NCBI GenBank assembly: GCA_963708675.1
Contig: CAVPTO010000003.1
Coordinates: 5,270,001 to 5,334,000, forward strand
Origin: DATAXP01 sp963708675
Lineage (GTDB): Bacteria; Planctomycetota; Planctomycetia; Pirellulales; PNKZ01
Direction: 5' to 3'
Length of the DNA stretch: 64,000 nt
A program made the position numbers and the translations under genes. The notes below the pieces were generated by a model. The model made no database searches. It saw nothing but the letters and a program-made list of their open reading frames with translations, and was not told the origin of the DNA. Shown piece by piece: positions 52,504 to 60,974 of this stretch (its first letter is position 1; each line of letters starts with the position of its first letter).

Positions 52504-54153
52504 TTACATTTCTTTCATGTACTCATGGACGAACTGCACCGCCATTGCGCCCTCGCCGACAGCCGATCCGACGCGTTTGATCGAGCCCGACCGCACGTCC
52601 CCCGCGGCGAACACGCCTCGCCGGCTGGTTTCGAGTAGGAAGGGGTCGCGGGGGATGTTCCAGTAGGGTGATCGGGCGACGCTTGGCCCGGTCCGCACGA
52701 AGCCTTTGGCGTCCTTTTCAATCTCCGCGGGAAGCCAATCGGTGCGCGGTGTCGCGCCAATGAAGCTAAACAGCGCCGGCGTTTTGAGCGTCCGCGACTC
52801 TCCCGTCTTGTTGTTGACGATCTCGACGGTTTCGAGGTGACCGTCACCGGACATCCGACGAACTTCGGTATTGCAGATCACCTCGATGTTAGGGGTCTGT
52901 TCGATCCGATGCACCAGGTAGCTCGACATGCTCTTAGAGAGGTCGTCTCCTCGGATGAGGACGTACACTTTGCGGACCTGCCCAGCGAGAAAGACCGCTG
53001 CCTGGCCCGCCGAATTACCCCCGCCAACAACGACGACTTCCGCCCCCATGCACGTCTGCGCCTCGATCCGTGTAGCGGCGTAGTAAACGCCCCGACCCTC
53101 GAACTTCTCGCAACCTTCAACTTGCAGCAGGCGATAGTCGGCCCCCGTGGCAATCAGCAGACATCGGGTCGTCACCGTCTCGTTGCCCTCAAGATGCAAC
53201 TCCGAGTACAGATTTTCGAACCTCAGCCCGATTGCGGGCGAAGGGATGGATAGCCGGGCGCCGAATTTGTTGGCCTGCACTGTGGCGCGCTCGGCCAGTT
53301 CGCCGCCGGTGATGCCAGTCGGAAAGCCTAGATAATTCTCGATGCGCATGCTGCGGCCGGCCTGGCCACCCGGCGCCGCCTGTTCGAGCACCACGGTGCG
53401 CAGCCCCTCGGAAGCGCTGTAGACCGCCGCCGCCAACCCGGCCGGTCCGGCGCCCACCACGACAAGGTCATAGACCACCTGTTCCAGCCGTTGACGAAGG
53501 CCCAGCGCATCGGCCAACGCTCGGTTCGAGGGATTGCGCAACAGCAGCTTCTGACCCAAGGCGACCACGGGCGTGTCGGCCTCTCCCAGTCCGAGCCGCT
53601 TGAGCAGCGCGCTTACGTCAGGGTTGGCTTCCAAGTCAAGCCAAGTGAAAGGAGCCAGATTCTTGGCCAGGAATTCACGGATCCGAAAGGTGTCTTGCGA
53701 GTAGCGCGAACCGATCACGCGCAGGCCGGTGAAGTTGCCCGGCTCGCGCAGAAGCTGCCGGCGGGCGATGAATGCCTGCAGGATAATGTCGCCCAGCGCC
53801 GGGTGGTGATTGAGAAGCTGCCGGAATGCATCGGGCGACAACTCGTAAACTTCGCTTTCGCTGCGGGCAACAGCTTCCAACAACGATGGGCTGCCGGTTA
53901 ACTGCGCTATCTCGCCCGTGAAATCGCCAGCTTCGTGGACCGCGATGATCTTGGGCGTATCGCCGGACTCGTCGACGACGTCAATCTGGCCGGACTTGAC
54001 CACAAAGAACTTGCAGTCGCAGTCGCCCACCTTGAACAGCTTCTCTCCAGCCTTGTATTTCTTGAGCACCGTCAAGGGACAGCTACCAAGCGAAGCCATT
54101 TCCGCGTCGCTCAGCTTGGGAAACGCCACGCTGTGCAAATCATTCTTTTCCAT
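52504..54153 (-). CDS. cNMP-binding, thioredoxin-like and FAD-dependent reductase fusion
   Basis: 549 residues from ATG 54153, preceded by AGGATC; a longer frame would run through the UBP gene. Order: cyclic-nucleotide-binding domain (about 15-140; GEKLFKVGDCDCKFFVVKSGQIDVVDE, GDFTGEIAQLTG), a thioredoxin-like domain without CxxC (about 150-220), then a thioredoxin-reductase fold with two Rossmann motifs (VVGAGPAGLAAAVY, about 232; VVVGGGNSAGQAAVF) and GVFAAGDVRSG. The redox CxxC of true thioredoxin reductases is replaced (YYAATRIEAQTC), so it should be a ligand-gated NADPH/FAD oxidoreductase for another acceptor. It follows the UBP gene. Confidence 0.9.
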   Translation of the reverse strand: MEKNDLHSVAFPKLSDAEMASLGSCPLTVLKKYKAGEKLFKVGDCDCKFFVVKSGQIDVVDESGDTPKIIAVHEAGDFTGEIAQLTGSPSLLEAVARSESEVYELSPDAFRQLLNHHPALGDIILQAFIARRQLLREPGNFTGLRVIGSRYSQDTFRIREFLAKNLAPFTWLDLEANPDVSALLKRLGLGEADTPVVALGQKLLLRNPSNRALADALGLRQRLEQVVYDLVVVGAGPAGLAAAVYSASEGLRTVVLEQAAPGGQAGRSMRIENYLGFPTGITGGELAERATVQANKFGARLSIPSPAIGLRFENLYSELHLEGNETVTTRCLLIATGADYRLLQVEGCEKFEGRGVYYAATRIEAQTCMGAEVVVVGGGNSAGQAAVFLAGQVRKVYVLIRGDDLSKSMSSYLVHRIEQTPNIEVICNTEVRRMSGDGHLETVEIVNNKTGESRTLKTPALFSFIGATPRTDWLPAEIEKDAKGFVRTGPSVARSPYWNIPRDPFLLETSRRGVFAAGDVRSGSIKRVGSAVGEGAMAVQFVHEYMKEM

Positions 54154-54187
54154 GGCAGATCCTGGCTTGAAAGAGAAAGTGATATTC

Positions 54188-54475
54188 TCACTCGCGCAGG
54201 TACCGCACAGCCCGCGGCGGCACCGGCAACTCCAATTCATCGACGTAACACCAGGCCCACCGTTCCCCTGGCTCGAAGGATGCGACGACGGGGTGGCTCG
54301 TGTGATGGAAATGTCGCGTGGCGTGGCGGCCAGGCGAACTATCGCAACAGCCGACGTGACCACAACTCAGGCAGAGCCGGAGATGAACCCAAGGCGTGCC
54401 CAGTTTCAGGCACTCTTCACACCCAAGAGTGTGAGGCGGAACGGGATCGACAGCGGCCAAGTGTTGACAGCTCAT
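54188..54475 (-). CDS. UBP-type zinc-finger protein
   Basis: 95 residues. The zinc ligands are in the expected order: CQH near the N-terminus, CEEC (19-22), CLSCGHVGCCD (about 35-45), and histidines HATRHFHHTSHP. The C-terminal VELPVPPR-like tail is common to these short bacterial proteins. In eukaryotes this finger reads the C-terminus of ubiquitin; bacterial forms are unexplained but are repeatedly found next to cNMP/reductase fusions like the next gene. The 34-bp gap to the reductase start suggests one operon. Confidence 0.88.
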   Translation of the reverse strand: MSCQHLAAVDPVPPHTLGCEECLKLGTPWVHLRLCLSCGHVGCCDSSPGRHATRHFHHTSHPVVASFEPGERWAWCYVDELELPVPPRAVRYLRE

Positions 54476-54580
54476 GCTCGACCTCCGAACGGGGACCTCC
54501 GGCTAATCCTACCGCAATATGGGCAGTCAATCGACAGGCCGGAACTGAATTTGGCAGAACAACGTGCTTGCCTCGTAGCC

Positions 54581-54633
54581 GCCTACTGCTACTCGCTCAT
54601 CCCCAGCGACCGGCTGGAGTAGCGGTTTCGTTG
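54581..54633. repeat. 53-bp direct repeat, right copy
   Basis: Begins GCCTACTGCTACTCG and ends AGTAGCGGTTTCGTTG. It carries the coding end of the GNAT gene (AYCYSLIPSDRLE and stop) with no upstream part of that gene, so it must be a duplicate and not a second gene. Confidence 0.92.
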
Positions 54634-54705
54634 GGCAACGCGGTGGCATGGTGAACTGATGAGTCACCGCGAGTCTGTTCTGAGACTCTCAATTACAATG
54701 AGAGC

Positions 54706-55710
54706 ATGAGACTCAAGACGATTGTTTTCGCTGTAATTCCGTCGCTCATCTGCGCGCTCCTGTTTGCGATTAGCTATTACATGTTGGGACTGCACCGTTC
54801 TCCTGAGCAGAAAGGCCGTGACGCCAACGAGCTCGCCTGGGATGCGAGCTTTACCGAGCGCAACCTGCGTGTTCCGCCGGATGGTCCGCGCGAGGGGTTT
54901 TGGGGTTCTCGCCTCGCGAAAAAGGTCGGCGATGATCACACCGCCTGGCGCGAGGCAGAGCAATCCATACCCGGCATGCTTGAGGTCGACGACCAGGGAC
55001 TACAACATTGGCGCAGCGCGGCGTCGCCTACCAAGCGGGTGCTCATTGTCGGCGGCAGCGTGGCCTTTGGGTCTTACGCGTCGACCCCGGATGCGACGTA
55101 CTTCGCAGTCGCGGGGCGAGAACTCGAGCACCGTGGGATACCGATCGAGTTGACCGTTGCAGCGGCCGGTGCTTGGAAAGCCTTTCAGGAGGCCGCATCG
55201 GTCCAACTTCATGCCGAAGGACACGATCTTGTAATTTCGTTGAGTGGAATCAACGATCTCACGCTCGGTGACAACGCCGAAGTGGTATTCGGAAAGGAAG
55301 CCCAAAAACCCACTGATTTTGCCGCCGACAACAACCTGCGCGTCATGCGGTTCATGGAGCACGTCTGCATCATGGCCGACCTTAGTCAAAAGGCCGGGGC
55401 AAAAATGCTCGTCGTTCTGCAACCGTCGTTGGCGGAGCGCGCCAAACTCACCGCGATAGAAGATAACTTGCTGAGCATGACGCGCGGCAGGTTTCCCCAC
55501 GTCGACCTCACGGGTGGCTACCGCAACTTCCGCAGCGCACTCCCGTGGCTGGTCGAGCAGCGCGGCGCCGCCTTCTTCGATGCGTCGCGCGTCTTCGACA
55601 GCGAAATCGCGACGACATTTTGCGACTGGTGCCATTTCTCGGATGCTGGCCATACGATCCTTGGCCAAGCGCTGGCTGAAGCGATGGACACGATACTCTC
55701 GCGTCGCTGA
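54706..55710 (+). CDS. SGNH/GDSL-type hydrolase with N-terminal membrane anchor
   Basis: 334 residues. One N-terminal hydrophobic helix (TIVFAVIPSLICALLFAISYYML). The SGNH blocks are visible: block I VLIVGGSVAFGSYAS with the nucleophile Ser, block III ISLSGINDLT (the Asn) and block V FCDWCHFSDAGHTILG with the Asp and His. Families of this type remove acyl or acetyl groups from polysaccharides or lipids. The helix places the enzyme outside the cytoplasm. It lies just beyond the right 53-bp repeat. All four conserved residues are present. Confidence 0.85.
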   Translation: MRLKTIVFAVIPSLICALLFAISYYMLGLHRSPEQKGRDANELAWDASFTERNLRVPPDGPREGFWGSRLAKKVGDDHTAWREAEQSIPGMLEVDDQGLQHWRSAASPTKRVLIVGGSVAFGSYASTPDATYFAVAGRELEHRGIPIELTVAAAGAWKAFQEAASVQLHAEGHDLVISLSGINDLTLGDNAEVVFGKEAQKPTDFAADNNLRVMRFMEHVCIMADLSQKAGAKMLVVLQPSLAERAKLTAIEDNLLSMTRGRFPHVDLTGGYRNFRSALPWLVEQRGAAFFDASRVFDSEIATTFCDWCHFSDAGHTILGQALAEAMDTILSRR

Positions 55711-55803
55711 AGGCTCGCGATCTCGGGACGAAATAGTGACGAAGTTGTGCGCGAACCTCAACTGCATTTGTTCCGTCAGAGTGTGTGGAGAGATATTCAA
55801 GCC

Positions 55804-56801
55804 GTGAAATTCTTCTTCGATGAATCCGGAAACTTTCAGCTCCCGCCAAGCGGAGAACATCGCGCTGGAATTGTCAGCGGGATTACGATATCAGAGGAAC
55901 ACGAAGAAGAGATTTTTCGTCGGTTCGACAAGTTTGTCAGCGAGTTGCCACCCTGCGCGTTCAAGAACGGTGAACCGAAAGGTAGGTTGCTGGACGACGT
56001 GGGACGAAGGGCCTACGCCGAGATGCTTGCTGATCTTCCAGGTATCTTGATCTGCCCCATCATGCTCGACTTGACGTCGCTTGTAGGGACGCCGCAAGAT
56101 AGGATCGCCGACTTGGTCTCAGAGAATCTCCGAGCCTTGCAAGCCAAATGCAAACACCAGTCGCTTCGCGATGAAATCGGCAAATTGGCAAATGAGGTGG
56201 GAGTGCTGAGCACTCAGCAGTGTCTTCGCTTGGCCGCTTGGGCGAAGTGCATAAGCCGAACGATCAACGACTCCATCATTCATCACAGCGGTCGAACGCA
56301 TGAATCATCTTGGAACGCTTTGCGTTTCGAAATCGATCCTGTTGAACAGCTTCCCGGTAACCGCGAAGAACGAGTGTTCGAGATTATGTTGCCGATGTGG
56401 ATCACGAGTTGGAGCCAGGAAAACCCGTTCACGTTAGTCGAAGATGTTCACACGGCTGAGCACCCCGTTGTCAAAAACTGGAGTTGCGATGATGGCTTAG
56501 ACGTCGAAAAATGTTCAAAGAAAACGTGCACTACATCTCGTCAGGTTCCTGCAAGGGGATTCAGTTGGCTGACATGACGGCGACGTTGGTTCGGCGAGCA
56601 GTTCTCGGCGTCGCAAACGCTGTCGATCTTCAAAACTACGGTTTTATGATGACGAAAACCATCGGCAAACCTCTACATGCGAGTGGTATCTTTTGTCTCG
56701 TCCCGCCAAAAGTAAGCGATCTCGAACGACGGTATCACGGCCTCGCGGACGCGATTAATGCGGTGCGCGAATCACATCCGAACTCCTACTGCAACCCTTA
56801 A
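55804..56801 (+). CDS. DUF3800 family protein, frameshifted
   Basis: About 332 residues in two frames, from GTG 55804, which gives the family start VKFFFDESGNFQL; GGAGAG precedes it. The Asp and Glu of FDESGN resemble an RNase H-like catalytic opening. The chain continues to about GLDVEK and then, after a missing A in the run 56507-56511, as MFKENVHYISSGSCKGIQLADMTATLVRRA, where GIQLADMTA is the conserved C-terminal motif. DUF3800 proteins are often found in defence or mobile contexts; the function is unproven. It sits 93 bp after the SGNH gene. Confidence 0.8.
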
Positions 56802-57520
56802 CGACGTGTTGACTCTCGTGTGGGTAGCCTCGGGCATTGTGTCATCCTTATCGCCACAGGCGAAATGACATAGGGATAACGTGCGAATTGAGGCTCGAGT
56901 GTCTCTTGCCTCTCATTGCTTAACACCACCGCCGACAGCAAATTGTCGGTGCCGCCCGTGAATGTATCCTGCCGTACCCTCTAGGCTCGCGCATGCGCTT
57001 CCGGTAATGGCCGAAAGAGCCATCGTCTTTTCTAAGCTCATCGTGTAATTCCAATGACGATCGCGTTTGTGTGCGCGGATCGGTGGATTGCATCGCGAGG
57101 TTCTGAGGGCTTGGCCATGCTTGGCTTCTTTCGACGAGGGTGCGGCGGTGTCGTGGCGATGGTTTTGGCGATGGTGGGTTGGGAAGGCGCGGCGCGGAAG
57201 ATCGTCGCGATCTGGCGGTTGAGAATGTGGCGATTCGGGGCGGGATCGGCGAGGGTGAGAGAGGCGACTTATTGCACGTTTACCCCGTTCTCATAGGCCG
57301 GGGAATAAGTCGGTGGGCAAGAAGTGAGGCGGCGGGGTTGGCCGCGACGCTTGCGACGCGCTTGGGACGCGCGAAACCGCAAGCGGTAGTGGGGAGGGCG
57401 CAGGCGACGCTGCGCCGCGAGGGGGCGCGCGGCGAGAAGAAGGTGGTGGGCGATGTGAGCGCGCGACCCGCCCTCATCCGGCCTTCGGCCACCTTCTCCC
57501 GGTGGGAGAAGGGACTTCGA
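56802..57520. other. 720-bp region without a supported gene
   Basis: Holds a small hairpin (56932-56949), a half copy of the P1 palindrome core (around 57365-57391, ACGCGCGAAACCGCAAGCGG) and a P2 palindrome (57467-57512). Short frames at 57054-57296 are Gly/Arg-rich and unlike any family. It should also hold the terminator of the leftward oxidoreductase gene. Confidence 0.55.
57467..57512. repeat. Dispersed palindromic element P2, copy 3
   Basis: ACCCGCCCTCATCCGGCCTT with CGGCCACCTTCTCCCGGTGG and GAGAAGGG. It lies just beyond the end of the oxidoreductase gene at 57521 and could act as its terminator. Confidence 0.7.
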
Positions 57521-58555
57521 TCAGAACGCTGCGAAGGTCATCGGCTTGTTGGTTTCGAGGCTGCGTTGGGCTTCGAGACACATGGCGGCGGACCAGCGGC
57601 CGTCGTGACCGGTGCAGCTGGGGGGCGTGCCGTCGCGCAAGGTGTGAGCGAACGAGGCGAGTTCGTCGACGAGCTCGTAGACTTCGCCGCTCTTCTTGGC
57701 GAGCGGCACTTCGGTCAGCTTCTCGCCCTTCATCAGCTTGAGGCTGAACACCGGATCGAACGTGCGGTCCATCGCGCCGCTCCACGAGGCCCACAACGCG
57801 CCTTCGGTGCCGGTGACCTTGGCGATCTGATGATGCTCCCAGCCGGCCAACGATTGCGAGATCACCGCGTAGCCGCCGCCAGCGAACGTGACGATTGCCG
57901 AGAAGTTGTCGTGCAACTCGGGATGGTCGAGACGCTTGCCGTTGGCGGCTGCGTAGACGCTCGTCGGATCGCCGGCGCTCGACATGTACCAGCGGGCGAG
58001 GTCGAAGAAGTGGATCGGCTCTTCGAGCACCCAGTTGCCGACGCGGTTGATGTCGTATCGCCAGCCGCCCGAGCCTTGGCGGTACGGGTTCCGCCACAAC
58101 TCGACCAGGCAGTAGAGTGGCCGACCGATGGCGCCGGCGTCGATCAGCTTCTTGGCTTCGCCCCACAGCGACGAGTGCCGCAACTCGTGACCGATGGCCA
58201 GATGCAGCTTCTTGCTCTTTGCGAGGTCGATCAGCGCGGTGCAATGTTCGATCTTGAGCGCCATCGGCTTTTCGAGCAGCAGATGCTTGCCAGACTCGAG
58301 CACCGCGCGGCCCACCTCGTAGTGCAAGTCGGACGGAAGCACGACATCGACGGCGTCGAGGGGTTCCTTGGCCAACATCTCGCGATAGTCGGCATAGAGC
58401 TTCGCCCTCGGATGATCGGCAGCAGCGCGAGCGCGGCTTTCTTCGCTTCGCGCGGCGATGGCGACGAGTTGAGCGTCGGGCGTGGCATTGATGGCGCGGG
58501 CGTGATGGCTGCCCCAGGCGCCGTAGCCTATGAGACCGAAACGGAGAGTGGACAT
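57521..58555 (-). CDS. Gfo/Idh/MocA family oxidoreductase
   Basis: 344 residues from ATG 58555; an open frame further upstream is translated tandem repeat and is rejected. Rossmann start STLRFGLIGYGAWGSHHARAI, then DAVDVVLPSDLHYEVGRAVLESGKHLLLEKPMALKI with the EKP signature, and a C-terminal domain with NWVLEEPIHFFDLARWYM. There is no leader, so unlike the enzyme at 36404 it is cytoplasmic. These enzymes use NAD(P) with sugars or inositols. A 15-bp repeat array lies 42-125 bp before its start codon and may affect expression. Confidence 0.9.
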   Translation of the reverse strand: MSTLRFGLIGYGAWGSHHARAINATPDAQLVAIAARSEESRARAAADHPRAKLYADYREMLAKEPLDAVDVVLPSDLHYEVGRAVLESGKHLLLEKPMALKIEHCTALIDLAKSKKLHLAIGHELRHSSLWGEAKKLIDAGAIGRPLYCLVELWRNPYRQGSGGWRYDINRVGNWVLEEPIHFFDLARWYMSSAGDPTSVYAAANGKRLDHPELHDNFSAIVTFAGGGYAVISQSLAGWEHHQIAKVTGTEGALWASWSGAMDRTFDPVFSLKLMKGEKLTEVPLAKKSGEVYELVDELASFAHTLRDGTPPSCTGHDGRWSAAMCLEAQRSLETNKPMTFAAF

Positions 58556-58596
58556 GCGGGGGCTTTCGGAGTGAGTGGTAGAAAGGTGAGTGGTGT

Positions 58597-58680
58597 GTGG
58601 GTCAGTTGTGAGTGGGTCAGTTGTGAGTGGGTCAGTTGTGAGTGGGTCAGTTGTGAGTGGGTCAGTTGTGAGTGGGTGAG
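58597..58680. repeat. 15-bp tandem repeat array, five copies plus a partial
   Basis: GTGGGTCAGTTGTGA is repeated five times without error (58597-58671) and ends with GTGGGTGAG. It lies between the two leftward genes, directly upstream of the oxidoreductase start. Read as protein it gives LTTDP repeats. Confidence 0.95.
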
Positions 58681-58728
58681 CGGTGTTGGGCGTGTTGTGG
58701 TGGTGGACGGTCGAGCGGCACGACGCTC

Positions 58729-58771
58729 CCTCATCCGGCCTGCGGCCACCTTCTCCCAAAGGGAGAAGGGG
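58729..58771. repeat. Dispersed palindromic element P2, copy 4
   Basis: CTCCCTCATCCGGCCTGCGG with CCACCTTCTCCCAAAGGGAG and AAGGGG; ends one base before the stop codon of the FAD/NAD(P)-binding gene. Confidence 0.72.
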
Positions 58772-60220
58772 TTAGATGACGTATTCGATGACGGCTTCTT
58801 CGGCGGGCCAGAGCTCGGGACGGCTTTCGGCGGCGGAGCACTCGTCGAGCAACGTTTGAGCGACGCGGAACGCCTGGCCACGCAGCTCGGGGACGGCGGT
58901 TGTTTCCCACAGCGTGCCCTTGGCCAAGGGGCCCATCGCGAAGAGGATCGGCGAGCGGTTGCCATCGCGATCGAAGGCGGCGAAATCGGCGGCGACGTCG
59001 ATGCCCATATCGGGAACGTCGGGCCGCACGAGGCCGCGAGCGATCAGGTTTTGGAACAACGGCAACGGCGACGCCCGGAAGCTGGCGAGTGGTCCCGTGC
59101 AATTCACGACGAGCGAACCTTCGAGCGCTCGCGAAGAACCATCGGCCTCGGTAAGCGTGACGCGCACGCGGTCGCCAGCGGCTTCGAGATTGGCGATGCG
59201 ACCTTTGACGACTTGCAGTTGGCCACGCTCTTGGGCGTTCGTCACGGTTTGGTGGATCTGCGGCGCGATGCGATGGCGAGTCACGTTCCAGCGCGAAGCA
59301 TAGCGGGAACAGAACTCGCGCTTCTCGTCGAGCGACAGGTTCTGCCAAAGTTTTTGCGTGTGCGGACGCAGCTTGTCGACGACGATCGCCGGGTTCGCGC
59401 CCATCGCACGCAGACGACCGCAGTGTTCTTCGACGAGCGCGACGACATCGGCCAGTGGTCGCGTCGCGATGTCCTCGGGCGGAAAGTCGGAGTACTCGAT
59501 GCCTTTGAAATGCGACAGCGGCAGCAGACCGTTCCGCGAGACGGCGATGATGGCGCCTCGCCAGCCGAGTTCTTCGAGCGTGAGCACGGCATCGACGGTC
59601 GTGAGCCCCGTGCCGAGCAGAATGGCAGTGTCGTGCTGACTCGGCATTCGTGCCGCCAGGTTGACCCAAGGACTCTCGCAATAGGCGGGATGGCGGAACG
59701 GCCGATCGACGAGAGAAGTTGGCAGTTCGGCTGGCGGTTGATTGCCGGTGGCGAGCAGAACCTTGTCGGCCTCGACGCTGTTGCCGCTGGCCAGCAGCAC
59801 GGTCGCGCGGTTGCCGTCGTCGACAATGTCGATCGCTTCGTCGTCGATGCTTTCGATCTGCGCCCCGCCCTTCGGGTCGATCGGCTTGGCGTAAGTCTGA
59901 TAAAGCGCACGCAAATAATCGCCGTAAATGCGGCGCGGGATGAACGTCTCGCGAAGCGTGGCCTCGGGCACGTCGGCGAACTCGTTGCGCGTGCGAAGCC
60001 ATTCGAGCAGATGGTTCGGCTGATCGGGCAAGGCCGACATGTTTCGCGCGGCCACGTTGAGCAAATGTTCGCCACGAGCGGTGCTGTAGGCGACGCCGCG
60101 ACCGAGTGGAAACCCGCGGTTAATAATGACGACACGAAGCGGAACCTCCGCGAAACGGGCGAGATTCACGGCCGTCAACGTTCCGCTAAACCCGCCGCCG
60201 ATGATGGCAATTGTCTTCAC
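58772..60220 (-). CDS. FAD/NAD(P)-binding protein
   Basis: 482 residues. The FAD motif IGGGFSGTLTAVNLAR (5-20), then GRGVAYSTARGEHLLNVAARNM and the second dinucleotide motif in AILLGTGLTTVDAVLTLEELGW (about 205-226), VNCTGP and LFAMGPLAKGTLWETTAVPELRGQA near the end. This pattern is the NAD_binding_9/HpnW-like group of flavoprotein oxygenases or reductases. Substrate unknown. The start ATG 60220 gives the usual MKTIAIIGGG opening. The gene heads a leftward pair with the Gfo/Idh/MocA gene, 217 bp apart with the repeat array between. Confidence 0.85.
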   Translation of the reverse strand: MKTIAIIGGGFSGTLTAVNLARFAEVPLRVVIINRGFPLGRGVAYSTARGEHLLNVAARNMSALPDQPNHLLEWLRTRNEFADVPEATLRETFIPRRIYGDYLRALYQTYAKPIDPKGGAQIESIDDEAIDIVDDGNRATVLLASGNSVEADKVLLATGNQPPAELPTSLVDRPFRHPAYCESPWVNLAARMPSQHDTAILLGTGLTTVDAVLTLEELGWRGAIIAVSRNGLLPLSHFKGIEYSDFPPEDIATRPLADVVALVEEHCGRLRAMGANPAIVVDKLRPHTQKLWQNLSLDEKREFCSRYASRWNVTRHRIAPQIHQTVTNAQERGQLQVVKGRIANLEAAGDRVRVTLTEADGSSRALEGSLVVNCTGPLASFRASPLPLFQNLIARGLVRPDVPDMGIDVAADFAAFDRDGNRSPILFAMGPLAKGTLWETTAVPELRGQAFRVAQTLLDECSAAESRPELWPAEEAVIEYVI

Positions 60221-60371
60221 GTTCGGTTCCTTCGCACGTGGCCTCGAAAGGCGACCTCTTGACGCGAGAAATGTCGAAAGCCATGATTATTTCGGTTTCA
60301 AAAAAAGTCAAGCGCCACGTCTTCCTTTTTTGAATGGCGACTTTTTCGATAGCGAAGGACGGGTAACGGGC

Positions 60372-60869
60372 GTGTCCTCGATTGCGTTGATCGCGTTCGG
60401 TGTGATGGTCGGTTTGCTGAGTGGACTGCTCGGCATCGGCGGCGGGATCATCCTCGTGCCGGGGCTGATCATGCTGTTCGGTTTCACGCAGCCCGAGGCA
60501 CAGGGCACGAGCCTGGCGGTGCTCAGCATCCCGATTCTGATCTTCGCCGCGAGCGTTTACTACCAGAATGGGTTCGTGCGACTTCCGGTCGTGGCGTACA
60601 TCGCCGTTGGCGTGGTCTTGGGAGCGTTTGTCGGCGCCAAGTTCGCAGGACACGTGCCCACTCATGTGCTGCGAGCGTTCTTCGGCACGCTGCTGTTGTA
60701 CGTCGGGTTTCTGTTCGTGCTCGATCGTCATGGATCGCACGCTTCGGTCGCATTGCCCTCGGCGCTTGCGACGATTTTGACGGCGCTGCTGGCGAGGGTG
60801 TTTCATTGGCGTCTGAAACGCACGTCGCCGCCAGAGCCACCGTCGGCCGAGCGCGAGTACTACATCTGA
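60372..60869 (+). CDS. TauE/SafE-family half-size membrane protein
   Basis: 165 residues from GTG 60372; upstream codons in this frame overlap the divergent flavoprotein gene. Four to five helices are visible, beginning with SSIALIAFGVMVGLLSGLLGIGGGIILVPGLIMLFGF, the diagnostic GxxxGxxGxGGGxxxxP motif of the TauE/SafE sulfite or sulfonate exporter family. Full members have about 250 residues and two such repeats; this one has a single repeat and may act as a homodimer. Next helices include IFAASVYYQNGFV and ALLYVGFLFVLD. Function inferred from family only. Confidence 0.75.
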   Translation: MSSIALIAFGVMVGLLSGLLGIGGGIILVPGLIMLFGFTQPEAQGTSLAVLSIPILIFAASVYYQNGFVRLPVVAYIAVGVVLGAFVGAKFAGHVPTHVLRAFFGTLLLYVGFLFVLDRHGSHASVALPSALATILTALLARVFHWRLKRTSPPEPPSAEREYYI

Positions 60870-60974
60870 CGGAGCGGCGCGCAATCGCTCGCCACCCGTA
60901 AATGAGAACCCGGTCGCGGGTAAACGGACGTGCGCCTCTTGCATGCAAATGGCGAATCGCAGACGCTTGGATGT

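Noticed and set aside
57140..60262. A plus-strand open frame of over 1,000 codons
   Set aside because: It is antisense to the Gfo/Idh/MocA and flavoprotein genes, reads through the 15-bp tandem array, and shows no family features; long antisense frames are common in high-GC DNA.
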